From assembly GCA_028673005.1 (NCBI GenBank), contig CM054115.1, forward strand, positions 124,001-188,000: DNA of 64,000 bases, in the 5' to 3' direction. The notes under the pieces are model-generated. The model did not search any database and was not told the origin of the DNA. It saw only the letters and a list, made by a program, of their open reading frames with translations. The position numbers and the translations under genes were made by a program. This document shows, in pieces, positions 1 through 11,407 of this stretch (position 1 is its first letter; each line of letters starts with the position of its first letter). The stretch is from Tanypteryx hageni (taxonomy: Eukaryota > Arthropoda > Insecta > Odonata > Petaluridae).

Positions 1-1
1 A

Positions 2-454
2 AATATTAGGAAATATGATCTCAAATATGACGGTGTACTAAAAGTTGCAAACATGTTAAATATAAAGATCAATGAAGATCGGTTATATGACGAAATAAAC
101 ATAGTTACAAAATATTTACCAGAATTAAGAAAAGTTGAAAATTGCGCAAATGAGAAAATTTGGGATGAAATTTTTAAAAATGAGAAAAATGTCTCGGAAT
201 TAACAGAAATTGTCTCGAAAGTAATGAGTGTTCCTGTCAGTAATGCGTTCATAGAACGTGTTTTTTCTATTATGGAGACAGTATGGAGGAATGACCGTAA
301 TAAAATGCGTGTTCCTCTGGTTAAAGCTGAGCTGGCGATTAGAATTAATTTTGACATGAGCTTTGAACAATTTTATTCGTATTTAAAAGCGCCGGCACAA
401 AAGGGTTTAGTGGAAAAAGCCCAGAGCCAAAATAGGTATAATTTTAAGAAATAA
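2..454 (+). pseudogene. hAT transposase C-terminal end, cut by window edge
   Basis: The frame is open from base 2 through the stop at 452-454, so the gene continues to the left. The 150 visible residues match the C-terminal dimerisation region of hAT transposases: a segment around SNAFIERVFSIM followed by a basic stretch and a hydrophobic tail. This is known as the HATC domain, which in hAT proteins holds the final catalytic acidic residue (the E of ERVFS) and mediates multimer formation. It resembles the transposase end of the hAT copies at 4110 and 10093 but is clearly a different element. No TIR was found to its right before 1218. Whether the element was intact cannot be judged because the N-terminal part lies outside the window. 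Confidence 0.7.
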
Positions 455-1031
455 ATGTTTCTTAATTTTATTTTACTTGCAGAAATTTAAAAAGTTCGTT
501 TATTGTGTTCAATAAGAATATTATAAAATTTGTGTATTGTGTTGTGTATAAAATTTAAAATTGAAGTTATTTTAGTTCATAATTTTTGTAACGAACCCAT
601 CTCCCTACCCTTCAAAAATCTTATTTAGGCCCTAAACATATTTCTTCCTGACCAGAAAGGACTGAAGTTTCTTAGTAGATATTGTAATACACATATTCGT
701 ACCCTTTGGTCTAAAAAAGATGCCAAAATAATTAATTAATCATTTATTATATTTATGCATAACTAAATAAATAATATTTCTTTGATATTTGAAAATGTAT
801 TGATGCAATTTATCATACTAATTAATTAACAACTAGTGAACAACTGAAAACTCGTAAAAAAGAAAAAAAAGCGTATTCCTTCAAATTCTCCGGGTTGCAG
901 ACTAAAATCTTCAGGTCAAGAAGGTCTTACAGTTGGTAACCCTACTTTCTCCGTTTTTATATGGCAAATTACATGTTGTTGTTGTTTTGGAGGAGCGGAA
1001 AGCATTCCTCCTCAATAACTTATTATTATAA
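455..1031. other. No gene seen
   Basis: AT-rich DNA downstream of the hAT fragment. I see no long open frame, no splice-bounded exon and no recognisable transposon end. Confidence 0.6.
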
Positions 1032-1129
1032 CAGCGCCATTAATCAGTTTCCTGCATAAGTATTTCGATTCCAGGACTGGCAGCGCCATCTCTCAGTTAC
1101 CTGTGTAACTATTTCGATCCAACGACTGG
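1032..1129. repeat. Two-unit tandem repeat, 49 bp each
   Basis: Units 1032-1080 and 1081-1129 both begin cagcgccat and end gactgg, with about ten mismatches between them. No coding potential. Confidence 0.75.
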
Positions 1130-1218
1130 CTGCCAGTCTTACAATTTGTGTTTGAACTTTAAGATAGAAGTCAAAGACTAGTGACCTTACGGAAAGACCG
1201 GAAACTTATTCTTATAAA

Positions 1219-1306
1219 CAGCAGTATAAAACTCCTTCAGCCAAAAAATTGTAGGGTAAGCCCTATGCGTTTCGCCCACCTTGGCTGAAGAAGTTTTATA
1301 CTACTG
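1219..1306. repeat. 26-bp inverted repeat related to Penelope-type tails
   Basis: Arms 1219-1244 and 1281-1306 are inverted copies with two mismatches, around a 36-base loop. The loop contains, read on the minus strand, GGGCGAAACGC, and the minus-strand order GGGCGAAAC, then a GGGC-rich piece, then ttttttggctg matches the right half of the palindrome at 26399-26617. I infer a decayed end of a Penelope-like element. A complete hammerhead core is not present here. Confidence 0.5.
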
Positions 1307-2515
1307 TTCAACTTGTAGCCAAAGTGTTCACGAGCTACCATCTATTATTCCTATAAAACGATTCCCAGGTTTTCCATGGAGGGGCGACAATCAAAGGGTC
1401 AACGGGAAAATTTGGAACTACGTGTCAACGAATGCTAGCGCGACGTCATTACAGGATGTCCCTCGACCCCTTCCCCTCCCGTTTTATTACAATAATAATA
1501 GCACACAAATTGCACGGACATATTAAATGGCCATGAATGAAAGAATTGCACATAAGAAATCGAATTTATTACCGTATATCACACATTGCGAGAGTACAAA
1601 GTCATTATCAAATTACATAACAGCCAGGTATTTTTACATAAATATTATACAATAAGGATATAAAAATGAATTATTGTAACAGAACTTTATAACGTTAATA
1701 CCTTTTATGCATGAAACGTAATTAAAGGAAATTCACGTGGGCGTTGAAAAACGTCAAACTTTCACGTCAAGAATGAATTTGTGGATCAAGCAAAAATCTA
1801 TTTGTAAAGTGATTTCTTCGGCCCTGGAACACATTCTCTTTCTGTTGCACCTGTAAAAAGAACGAAAATGAATATCAATCATTAAACCTGCTAAACCTAA
1901 TGAAATTGATGCAATGGTCATGTTTCAAATGTTGCAATAAATGTAAAATAAGGCAAATGCGCTTACGGCCCATAAACAATGTTTCTATGAAGATCACATT
2001 ACCATTTGTAAAATTAAACATATCACATTGCACTAGAAAATGTCCACTTTATCTATAATTTATTCTAAACACAGTTGTATTTGCTGACGTTTACGTGTTC
2101 ACATCAGTTACAGTTAGCCCATTTAAGATCTATATGCATTCATCATATAACAAGGAAAACCTTTGATATAGAAATTTCAATTTCTCTATCGAAAAATATA
2201 TACATATTTCTAAATGTTTTGAAACAAAAAAGAATTATCTTAAAGTCTACGATTATAAACAAATGCATAATGAGAAACAAGAAATAATCAAGTTAACAAT
2301 TTCTGTAAATTCAAAATATTTCAAATTAAAACAATGAGACATCGCTACGGTAAACTTATTTCATTCTATTACAAGCACAATTCTATCCTCTGGCATCTAT
2401 GTTGCAGTTTAACTTCCAAACTCACTATAATCTACTGATAACCGCGAGAAGTTTTAAATAGAAATTTCAGTTACTCGATCTAAAATTACGGCTTATTTTG
2501 TGAACTGACACGTAC
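1307..2515. other. No firm gene; possible short terminal exon at 1767-1850 (-)
   Basis: On the minus strand a polypyrimidine tract and AG at 1851-1858 precede a phase-0 open stretch of 27 codons ending in TGA at 1767. It could be the last exon of the THAP fragment at 2516-2675, but the residues it encodes match no family I recognise. The rest holds nothing recognisable. Confidence 0.25.
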
Positions 2516-2675
2516 CATATTCACGGCCAAGGCAATGGATGACACAGCTAGGTGAAGTAAGCGAGGCTTAACACCTAAAAATGAGAAACATTTCCTCTCA
2601 AAATGCTTCTCGCACACAAACAAACGAGAGAAATTTCTTTCCTTCCTTCCTAGAAGATCTATCCATTGCAGGTAT
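2516..2675 (-). pseudogene. THAP-domain exon (second half of the zinc finger)
   Basis: A 160-base candidate exon lies between a good acceptor (ttcttaacag, just right of 2675) and a GTACGT donor (2510-2515). Its 53 codons give the second half of a THAP zinc finger: an aromatic W-I-D-L-L helix, then VCEKHF, which supplies the last Cys and His of the C2CH site, then LAVSSI in the position of the family AVPxIF box. THAP domains bind DNA in transcription factors and P-element transposases. The first Cys pair should lie in an upstream exon; I could not find it between 2690 and 4000, although a GTAAGT donor exists near 2785. It may be a broken gene or a P-element relic. It is distinct in sequence from the THAP protein at 62895. 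Confidence 0.45.
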
Positions 2676-3606
2676 CTGTTAAGAAAATATAAAAGCATTC
2701 TCACAAAATTCATTCACATAACACTTCGTAGAACTAGTTCGTTAGAATTTTTTTCAAAAATATATGATATTTTCAAGACTTACCTGTTGATTGGAGATCA
2801 GATCAAATTCATTCCGTCACGTTTTCTTAAACAGTGATGAATGCATATCTACTTGACAAAATCAGAGTAACTGAAAACCGCTCAATAAGCAATAGCGAGC
2901 TTATATCAAGCAAAACGGCCTCTGTTCCGTTACGAGCATAGAGTAATAAAATATATATAGACCACCTTCCGGCTGCGCAGTGGAGTGGTGGAATGAAAGT
3001 TGCTCCAACATCTGTCAGCGCTCGAGTCATGTGACTGCTGGCAAAAGACCGTGCCAGTACATTGAGAGCGCTACGTTTTTGCGGCTTTTGAAAGTAATAG
3101 TCATGTTTAATTGAATCACTAGTTGCATTTTCTTATGATCATTAACAAATATAATCATATATCTATTTTTAAATATAATGTTGTAGCGATGTAGTTCGTC
3201 GTAAGGTCGCCTCATCATGCGGTATCCGCTAAGCACGGCACGTGTATTTTTCATTTGCATTTAAAAATTATGTACATTGATCGTACGAATTCGGGGCTTG
3301 AACCGTAGTAGGTCTAAAGGAATATAAAATAATTTTCCTGCCGTCGATTTTTGAATACGTGACGATTAGGGTAACAAATTCGTTTTGGCCGAGAAAATTT
3401 GACGGTTTTTAGGTGAAAATATGTTGTCGTCCAGGGTAAGCCCAGTCAAAAGTATAAAGACCTCAATTTTCAAGTGATTTATTTTATGGAACTTTTAAAA
3501 TGAATCGGTCTTTATTAAGCAAAAATCCCTTTCTGCTTTAATTTTATTTTTTAACTAAGTTAGACGTAATCTAGCATTATTTTTGAGTCTTATAATTTCA
3601 TAAGTT
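2676..3606. other. No gene seen
   Basis: Mixed AT-rich DNA with a somewhat GC-richer patch at 2960-3070. Short open frames here show no motif. A GTAAGT donor on the minus strand near 2785 could end a leader exon for the THAP fragment. Confidence 0.5.
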
Positions 3607-5330
3607 TCAAATTGTAGAGGAATTTTTTTGTTTCTATCACATTGACAACATTTTTCCATCATTAAGAGCAATCACGTTATCACTATCTCCATGAGATCAA
3701 TAACAGGAAAAAAACTTTTGGTTTGTCTTGAATTCATGCTGATTTTAATAAAATTTAAAATACAAATGAATAATATGCTACACTCATTCCCATGTTATTG
3801 AAGTGATGATAAAGTTCTGGAATCGAATGCAGACCATTATCATACCTGGTGATTATTCGAATCTTTTTTTGGCATCACGGTGACAGAACACAAAGAATGG
3901 TCAACAGAATAACTGCTTTTCAGTTATTTGTGTTATACAAACAGTAACCTAGAACAATTTTACACTAAGTGTATAGGATGCAGCATACATTGCCACTATA
4001 TTAGAAAATGACCAATATTACATTGTGATAGTTAAGGTGACCAAACGTCCTCCTTTTGGAAGGACAGTCCTTTTTCAATCGCTGTCCTCCCTAAACCTTT
4101 TGTCCTTCCATGTCCTCCTTTTTGAACATTTCTCTGCTATTGTCCTTCCTTTTACTCAAGCCACGCGTTCTTTTAATTGGTGTATTCTCAAGTCAACTGG
4201 CTATAGATATAGAAGTAATCCTTCCACAAATATACTTACATTTTCATCGTTTCACTGTGAGAGTAAAAAGTCAAACTAAATTTTGTGAGGTCGCTTCAGT
4301 TGAGCATAAGAAATTATTAGGTTACTCAAAAACCAGGTGGTTGGCTTTAACACCTGTCATTGAACGTGTTACTCAATTATTTGAACCATTAAGCTTACAT
4401 TTTTTAAGTTTAGATAAATGTCCCAAACTTCTAAAAGATTTTTTTGAAAATCCATTAGATGAAATTACTCTGCATATCATGCATAGTAAGGCAACATTGT
4501 TTCAGTCGAATATAGAGCAAATTAAAAAGAACAAAATATGTGCAGCTGAAGTAATGTCAATTCTTCGCAGTTTTAATGATCAATTGGAATCCAGATTAAA
4601 TATGAAATGTTTACCAGTAAATGCAGATAATTTATTGAAAAAACTAGAAGAGAATAATCCAACAGTTAGAGGGGCATTCACGGACGAGGTTCAACTATTT
4701 TATAGAAATTGCCTTGATTATTTGATCAAATGGACAAAATTTCTGGATGGAATAATTTTTTTCAGTGGACTTTATTAAGAAAATCGATCGAGTGGGAAAA
4801 AGTGGTAGAATCGGTGAAATTTGCAAATCAAGTGTCTCATAAAGATTGATGACAATACTGTTTGATGAGGTTCGGAGACTAAATGAGCACTGCTCAGCTA
4901 ATAAGTTTTCAGAATGGTCTGAAAATAAAATAGAAGTCTACAAAAGATGGGAGGAAATATTTCAGTTTTAAAAAAACTGAATATCTTCCTTTTATTAATT
5001 TAAAGATATTGGTTGAAATAGCTTTATGTTTACCTGGGACAAATGCAAGTGTAGAGCGTGTATTCTCGATAATTAATGATGTGTGGGACTGGGTAAAGAG
5101 CAGTCTTTCTTTGGAAACATTGACCTTAATCATAATGATAAAAGTTAACATGGATTATAGCTGCGAGCGATTCTCAGAAATGTTAAATAAAAATGACGAT
5201 TTTTTGAAAAAAATTTACAGAAATGACAAATATTTCAATACAAAACAATCATGTCATTATTATAATGAAAATACTTCATTTTTAAAAACATACTACATAT
5301 TTCACCCTGTAGAGAAAAGATATGTTTCAG
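3607..5330. repeat. Segmental duplication, copy A
   Basis: This block is almost identical to 9676-11407, with only a few small indels and substitutions. It includes about 425 bases upstream of the hAT element, the left TIR and most of the transposase remnant. Sharing of the flank means the pair arose by duplication of the locus and not by two transpositions. Copy A is the parent, because it alone has the right end of the hAT. Confidence 0.92.
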
Positions 5331-5901
5331 TAAATATATATTTTGAATAAATATATTTTCAATAAATATTGGCTTATATAAAATAATTTTCAAGCAATCA
5401 GGATATAATTTAGAATAAATAACAATTTGTAGGATTGAATCTATTATTTTCAATTTTAATTGCTTTTGAACTTCGTTTAAACTTTTCCGTGTTGGGGTTT
5501 ATTTTTCTCGAATATGTAAAAAACACATAATTAATGAACACTTACGTTTAAAATTTGTGCAATTCACCTTTGAACTTCTGAAATTGAAATTCGTTCAATA
5601 CGATTTGTCATTATGTAATTTTAGTGTTTCACTGTGAAAAATGGTATCTAAAATTATTATTTTTCTTGAAAGCTTACAACATTTTTTAAAACAAAAAATT
5701 TCATGTCATGAGACTATTGTAATGTATGTTCTTTTACAACCTTTAGTTTGTTTGAAAAAATATGAAAGATAGCATATAAACAGTTTTTCTGTCATGAAAT
5801 GTGTCCTTCCTTTCTCGTTTCTTTTCCCTCCCTTTGTCTTTACATTTTGTAAAAATACGGGATCTGTCCTCCTTTTTGGAAAAAAATATCTGGTCACCTT
5901 A
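4033..5901 (+). mobile_element. hAT element with TIRs and target-site duplication
   Basis: The 11-base ends taaggtgacca (4033-4043) and tggtcacctta (5891-5901) are perfect inverted repeats. They are flanked by the direct repeat tgatagt at 4026-4032 and 5902-5908, which becomes eight bases (tgatagtt) if the boundary T is shared, the size expected of hAT. Inside both ends are imperfect extended repeats rich in gtcctcc and tccttcc. The element is about 1.87 kb and lacks the N-terminal half of a normal transposase, so it is an internally deleted, immobile copy. Confidence 0.88.
4110..5240 (+). pseudogene. hAT transposase remnant (copy A)
   Basis: Recognisable coding sequence starts near 4230 and carries the family motif KTRWLAL (near 4330), then an alpha-helical stretch, then after a frameshift near 4757 the C-terminal dimerisation region with ASVERVFSII (about 5045-5075). 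The frame also meets a stop after SHK (about 4850) and another shift near 4970. The BED zinc finger and the first catalytic aspartate region expected upstream are missing; the sequence between the left TIR and 4230 is the extended terminal repeat. This cannot make active transposase. The product is related to the hAT end at the left window edge. Confidence 0.8.
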
Positions 5902-5909
5902 TGATAGTT

Positions 5910-6263
5910 ATTTTTATTTTTTTAATAGCCAAAGCCTAATACAAAAGTATCAAAGTACATCAATGTAGGACAAGTCAGAACAAAGAAGACAGTGCATAGT
6001 AAAAAAAATTTCTTTTTTATTTTATTTTAAATATGCGCGGCAATCACCATTTTTTACATTAGATGACAAATAGTAATAGTAGAATGAAATACATAAAAGA
6101 AAAAATAATAGCTATATAATTACTGTTGTTAAAAAGATAGACAATAATAAAGATAGACGCTTTCCTTGCTTTACGGGGTGATACCATATCTTCCTCAGAG
6201 AAATCCCCAATGTACCTTGAAAAAATATTAACCTCATTCTAAAAAACCATCATTGATTTATAA
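5910..6263. other. No gene seen
   Basis: AT-rich spacer between two transposons, without recognisable coding sequence or repeat ends. Confidence 0.55.
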
Positions 6264-8653
6264 GGGGCCATCCTTAAATGATGTCACGCTTAAGGGGGAG
6301 GGAGGGGGTCTGGGAATATGTGACATTTTGTGAAAAGGGGGGAGGAGTATATGTAAAACAGTGTGATGTCACAAATAAGTAAAACTTTTTGCCAAGATCT
6401 TGCGCTTTATTTTTTATTTCCTTAATTTTCTTGAACCAAAGAATTCAATAATTTTTATTTATTCTCTGTATTACTCATGAGAGCTCAAAATGATACTTCC
6501 AACATTTTGATGGGCAATTTTGTAGAGCAACTATTAATCATTTGGAAGAAATTGCTTCAATTCTTCGACCAAATGAAGTATGCTTCTTGAGCCAAGATGA
6601 TGAGGCTAGAGTGCCACTTGGCTTAACAGCAGCAAAGGAGCAATCCCCATTGGTCATGCATGTTGAGTATCGAGTGAGTTTGTCAGATCATGATTGGGTT
6701 GTAGCTGCCAGACATAAGTTGATACCTCCAGTTTATGTTGGAATTGAAATAAAGAAAAATGGAAATGGCAATCCAACTGCGGTAGGATACTCAGGCCCAA
6801 CCTTTGTAGCTGTCAGATCCGGTAAGCACTCTTCTTCAACAGCATTTTCACATGCATTTATTTGACTTTGAAATACTTTTGAAGTTACCAGAATTTGAAA
6901 GTATCACAAGGTTTCAGAACGAAGTAAAACCTGTGGTAATTTTTATTGTGGATGGTGGCCCTGATGAGAATCCGCTATACCAGAAGGTAATTGATGTTAG
7001 AATCAATCACTTTTTACAGTATAATTTGGATGCCCTTTTTATTGCAACCAATGCACCTGGCAGGAGTTCTTTCAATCGTGTTGAGAGAAGGATGGCATCT
7101 TTAAGTAAGGCAAAATGATTGATCCAGAATGATTGACCTTGAAAAAGAAAACGTTGAATATTTACATTGGCAGAAATATGGGAGCAGATGGTAATTGATG
7201 GATAACCAACTGTAGCCAAATATATAAGTCCAGAAAATTCCGAGATTAATCCTGAATATTTGTTGACAAAAGATGCTATTTGGTCATCAAAACATTTGAG
7301 AACTAGCCAATATTTTACACAGATTGTAAAGTGCAGAGACATAAACTGTTGTTCAGCACCTCGAAGCTCAATTTTTAGTATTTTAAGGGAACGATTCCTA
7401 CCTCCACCGATTCCAATCAAACAGACAAATGCAGGTTTAAAAGCTCCATTATCAACAGATGAACAAGGTCTTAACTTGAAGTATTCATCTGTTTTCATTG
7501 CAAGTAGTATTGATTTGGAAGAAATATTACCAAGATCAGCCAAAAGTTTCAAAATTATGCCATATGATCTCTACTGTTCATCTACTCAAAAGAAATTAAG
7601 AAATCGAATATGCAATACCTGCAATCTGTATTTTGCTTCAAATGTCATGTTACAGAAACACTATAAGATACATAAGCAGACAGAGACCATGCCACAAATT
7701 CAGGAAAGAGTTAGGCCAATTCATATTGCTGCTATACGACAGCGTGAAATGATGGCTATTCTAACAAACCAGGACAATGTCCAATATGTAGAACGGATTA
7801 ATGAAGAAAATTTGAATTTGAATGGAATAGAATATGATACAGATGATGGACATTCAAATAATATGCATATTTACAGTATGGATGAGATTTTCCGAACACC
7901 ATGGAAAGAATTATAATTTCTAAGTTGTTCAAATTTTTCATTTCCTTTATGTCCATTTTTTCTTATAGTTTTATTAAATGTAATTGTTTTTAATAAATGT
8001 ATCCTATAGTTACTGAAGTTTCAAAAATAGAAAAGCATAAACTTTGTATATTGTTAGAGTTGCCAGAAATTATTTAAAGAATATGTATATGCAATTATTA
8101 CGGTAATTGGTATTATATTTGCATACTAAGGAACATCTACTACATTTCAGTATTTCATTGTCTATAATATGTACTTATAAAAAGTGATAATTTTATTTGA
8201 TTGTTTTGATTTTCTTTCATGTACAAATGATGCCTGGACATATCATTAATTTTAAATAGTCAATATGACTAAATTAAAAAGGACAAGGTTTTACTTTTCA
8301 TGAAAACTTGATCGTAGAACTGATTATTTATTTTATTTTTGGGATTTTGTGACACAAAATGTGCAATAATTTATAAAATGTTGTATGAAAACCTTTATAA
8401 TAGTTATTACTTATAGAAATGGAAAGTGCACTACAGTATACTGTTTTTTCTCGTCTTTCATTTTTAGCAATTGAAGTCTGTTAACTCTAATTATATACAA
8501 AAAATCTTCCTTTCTTAAGGGACTGTGTGACAACTTTGTGACACAGGGGGGGGGGTGGGGGGGGGATGAAGCTCTATGTGACACTTTGTGACAGAGGGGG
8601 GAGGGGGGGATCAAAAATCCCAAAAATGCTGACATAATTTAAGGATGGCCCCC
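6264..8653 (+). mobile_element. DDE-type DNA transposon of uncertain superfamily
   Basis: Inverted ends at 6264-6286 and 8630-8652 match over 23 bases with one mismatch and start ggggccatcc. Inside each end lie G-rich runs and repeated tgtgaca/tgtcaca words, giving an imperfect terminal repeat of roughly 100 bases. Flanks are TATA-like, so the TSD cannot be fixed; a 2- or 3-base duplication (TA or ATA) fits. A single plus-strand protein, now broken, occupies the centre. Insect and cnidarian genomes hold many similar uncharacterised proteins, but I cannot assign a superfamily name with confidence. Confidence 0.72.
6542..7916 (+). pseudogene. Broken transposase with DGGPDENP motif and C2H2 finger
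   Basis: Three collinear pieces cover one protein: 6542-6865, 6852-7118 and 7260-7916. The middle piece has VDGGPDENP and FIATNAPGRSSFNRVERR, which have the look of an RNase H-fold core: a first acidic residue after a beta strand, then a conserved N-x-x-x-R-V-E block. The last piece has a C2H2-like zinc finger (CNTC...HYKIH, about 7612-7673) and an acidic tail that ends at the stop 7914-7916. A frameshift near 6860 and decayed sequence at 7110-7260 break it. The first piece has no good ATG in frame. The transposase role is inferred from its position between matched TIRs. Confidence 0.65.
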
Positions 8654-9675
8654 TATATAACTAAATCCATATGATAAAGATGTTTGTATTTACATATTTT
8701 AGTTTTCACTTGTTGGTGCCGAGTCGAAGTTTTAGATTTAGAGCATGATGGACATTCTTCAATTGAGTCGTCATCGCTGCGTAATTATTCCTTTTTGATG
8801 AACTCGTCTTTAACCATCTATCCGTTATGAGCTATGGGTTCTTTTAATAAAGTGAAATTTTTAAAACCACTATGTTAACATTGGTGTAATAATCACTCGT
8901 AGATTTAATTCTTAACTGTGAAACCAATGTCTAGGTGAAACAACACATCATGTGCAGTTTATATTAAAAATATCACATGGTAGGACTCACAATTTCACCT
9001 GCTTTCCGGTGCATGGCACTTGTTACCTATTCTGGTATCTGCGAATATGTAATGACCATGCCTTTCTTGCAAAGACATGTCCACATCGGCTGCCCATGCC
9101 ATAGGCATAACATATGCACTCAAAAACAAATTTTATCTCCTTTCAAATATACAGGCAACTCTCATTCAATGAACAACAAGCGCTCGCAAAACGGAAATTC
9201 GTTGAACGATAGTGATTTTTCCATTGACTTCCCCATTAAAAGTCCGGGCGCATTCCAGACAAAATATTTTTTATTCTTGAATTTATAATTCTTAGCTATT
9301 GTCTTTCAAAGCAAGTACAATATTGGATCAACTAGAAAACCGAAGCAACAACAATCAAAGATAGAAGTATGTACAGTACCATCAACTGTATGGTACGAGA
9401 AAAGTCAACTTATGAATGAAAAACAGAACCTCCCGACACTGTCAATAAAGAATTAAAAATTCCTCGTGATTTAAACATATCCAGAAAGATAATCATCAAA
9501 AAGTTGAACAGTTACAAGACAATTGCAAGCAAGTACAATAAATGTAGCCATGGCAATGGCTTGAAAACAAATCCTCGTGATGTAACAATTATGTGAGACC
9601 CGCAAGAAATCCATTGTGATCCCAAGAGCTTCCATAAACATCCGAGATTCTTCGATCTGAGTTGGATACATGTTA
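8654..9675. other. No gene seen
   Basis: No open frame here has recognisable domains, and I find no transposon ends. The 3' end abuts the start of duplicated copy B. Confidence 0.55.
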
Positions 9676-11407
9676 TCAAATTGTAGAGGAATTTTTTTGT
9701 TTCTATCACATTGACAACATTTTTCCATCATTAAGAGCAATCACGTTATCACTATCTCCATGAGATCAATAACAGGAAAAAACTTTTGGTTTGTCTTGAA
9801 TTCATGCTGATTTTAATAAAATTTAAAATACAAATGAATAATATGCTACAGTCATTCCCATGTTATTGAAGTGATGATAAAGTTCTGGAATCGAATGCAG
9901 ACCATTATCATACCTGGTGATTATTCGAATCTTTTTTTGGCATCACGGTGACAGAACACAAAGAATGGTCAACAGAATAACTGCTTTTCAGTTATTTGTG
10001 TTATACAAACAGTAACCTAGAACAATTTTACACTAAGTGTATAGGATGCAGCATACATTGCCACTATATTAGAAAATGACCAATATTACATTGTGATAGT
10101 TAAGGTGACCAAACGTCCTCCTTTTGGAAGGACAGTCCTTCTTTTTCAATCGCTGTCCTCCCTAAAACTTTTGTCCTTCCATGTCCTCCTTTTTGAACAT
10201 TTCTCTGCTATTGTCCTTCCTTTTACTCAAGCCATGCGTTCTTTTAATTGGTGTATTTGTGTATTCTCAAGTCAACTGGCTATAGATATAGAAGTAATCC
10301 TTCCACAAATATACTTACATTTTCATCGTTTCACTGTGAGAGTAAAAAGTCAAACTAAATTTTGTGAGGTCGCTTCAGTTGAGCATAAGAAATTATTAGG
10401 TTACTCAAAAACCAGGTGGTTGGCTTTAACACCTTTCATTGAACGTGTTACTCAATTATTTGAACCATTAAGCTTACATTTTTTAAGTTTAGATAAATGT
10501 CCCAAACTTCTAAAAGATTTTTTTGAAAATCCATTAGATGAAATTACTCTGCATATCATGCATAGTAAGGCAACATTGTTTCAGTCGAATATAGAGCAAA
10601 TTAAAAAGAACAAAATATGTGCAGCTGAAGTAATGTCAATTCTTCGCAGTTTTAATGATCAATTGGAATCCAGATTAAATATGAAATGTTTACCAGTAAA
10701 TGCAGATAATTTATTGAAAAAACTAGAAGAGAATAATCCAACAGTTAGAGGGGCATTCACGGACGAGGTTCAACTATTTTATAGAAATTGCCTTGATTAT
10801 TTGATCAAATGGACAAAATTTCTGGATGGAATAATTTTTTTTCAGTGGACTTTATTAAGAAAATCGATCGAGTGGGAAAAGTGGTAGAATCGGTGAAATT
10901 TGCAAATCAAGTGTCTCATAAAGATTGATGACAATACTGTTTGATGAGGTTCGGAGACTAAATGAGCACTGCTCAGCTAATAAGTTTTCAGAATGGTCTG
11001 AAAATAAAATAGAAGTCTACAAAAGATGGGAGGAAATATTTCAGTTTAAAAAAAACTGAATATCTTCCTTTTATTAATTTAAAGATATTGGTTGAAATAG
11101 CTTTATGTTTACCTGGGACAAATGCAAGTGTAGAGCGTGTATTCTCGTTAATTAATGATGTGTGGGACTGGGTAAAGAGCAGTCTTTCTTTGGAAACATT
11201 GACCTTAATCATAATGATAAAAGTTAACATGGATTATAGCTGCGAGCGATTCTCAGAAATGTTAAATAAAAATGACGATTTTTTGAAAAAAATTTACAGA
11301 AATGACAAATATTTCAATACAAAACAATCATGTCATTATTAGAATGAAAACACTTTATTTTTAAAAACACTACATATTTCAGCCTGTAGAGAAAATATAT
11401 GTTTCAG
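9676..11407. repeat. Segmental duplication, copy B (truncated)
   Basis: Near-identical to 3607-5330 including the hAT left flank (offset about 6.07 kb). Differences include a 3-base insertion near 10139, an 8-base insertion near 10257 and a few substitutions. Identity ends at 11407, exactly where Penelope-like coding sequence begins; the hAT right end present in copy A (5331-5908) does not reappear after the Penelope tail. Confidence 0.92.
10093..11342 (+). pseudogene. hAT transposase remnant (copy B)
   Basis: Duplicate of the remnant at 4110-5240, with KTRWLAL near 10405 and ASVERVFSLI near 11125. The 8-base insertion near 10257 moves the upstream leader into frame, so the open stretch is longer (264 codons) than in copy A, but this is a by-product of indels. 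The same frameshift region (about 10830-10880) and downstream stop separate it from the dimerisation region. Non-functional. Confidence 0.8.

Noticed and set aside
1281..1526. Open frame of 81 codons
   Set aside because: It begins inside an inverted repeat and has no domain or splice support.
8411..8635. Minus-strand open frame of 74 codons
   Set aside because: It lies in the G-rich terminal repeat of the transposon at 6264-8653 and is a base-composition artefact.
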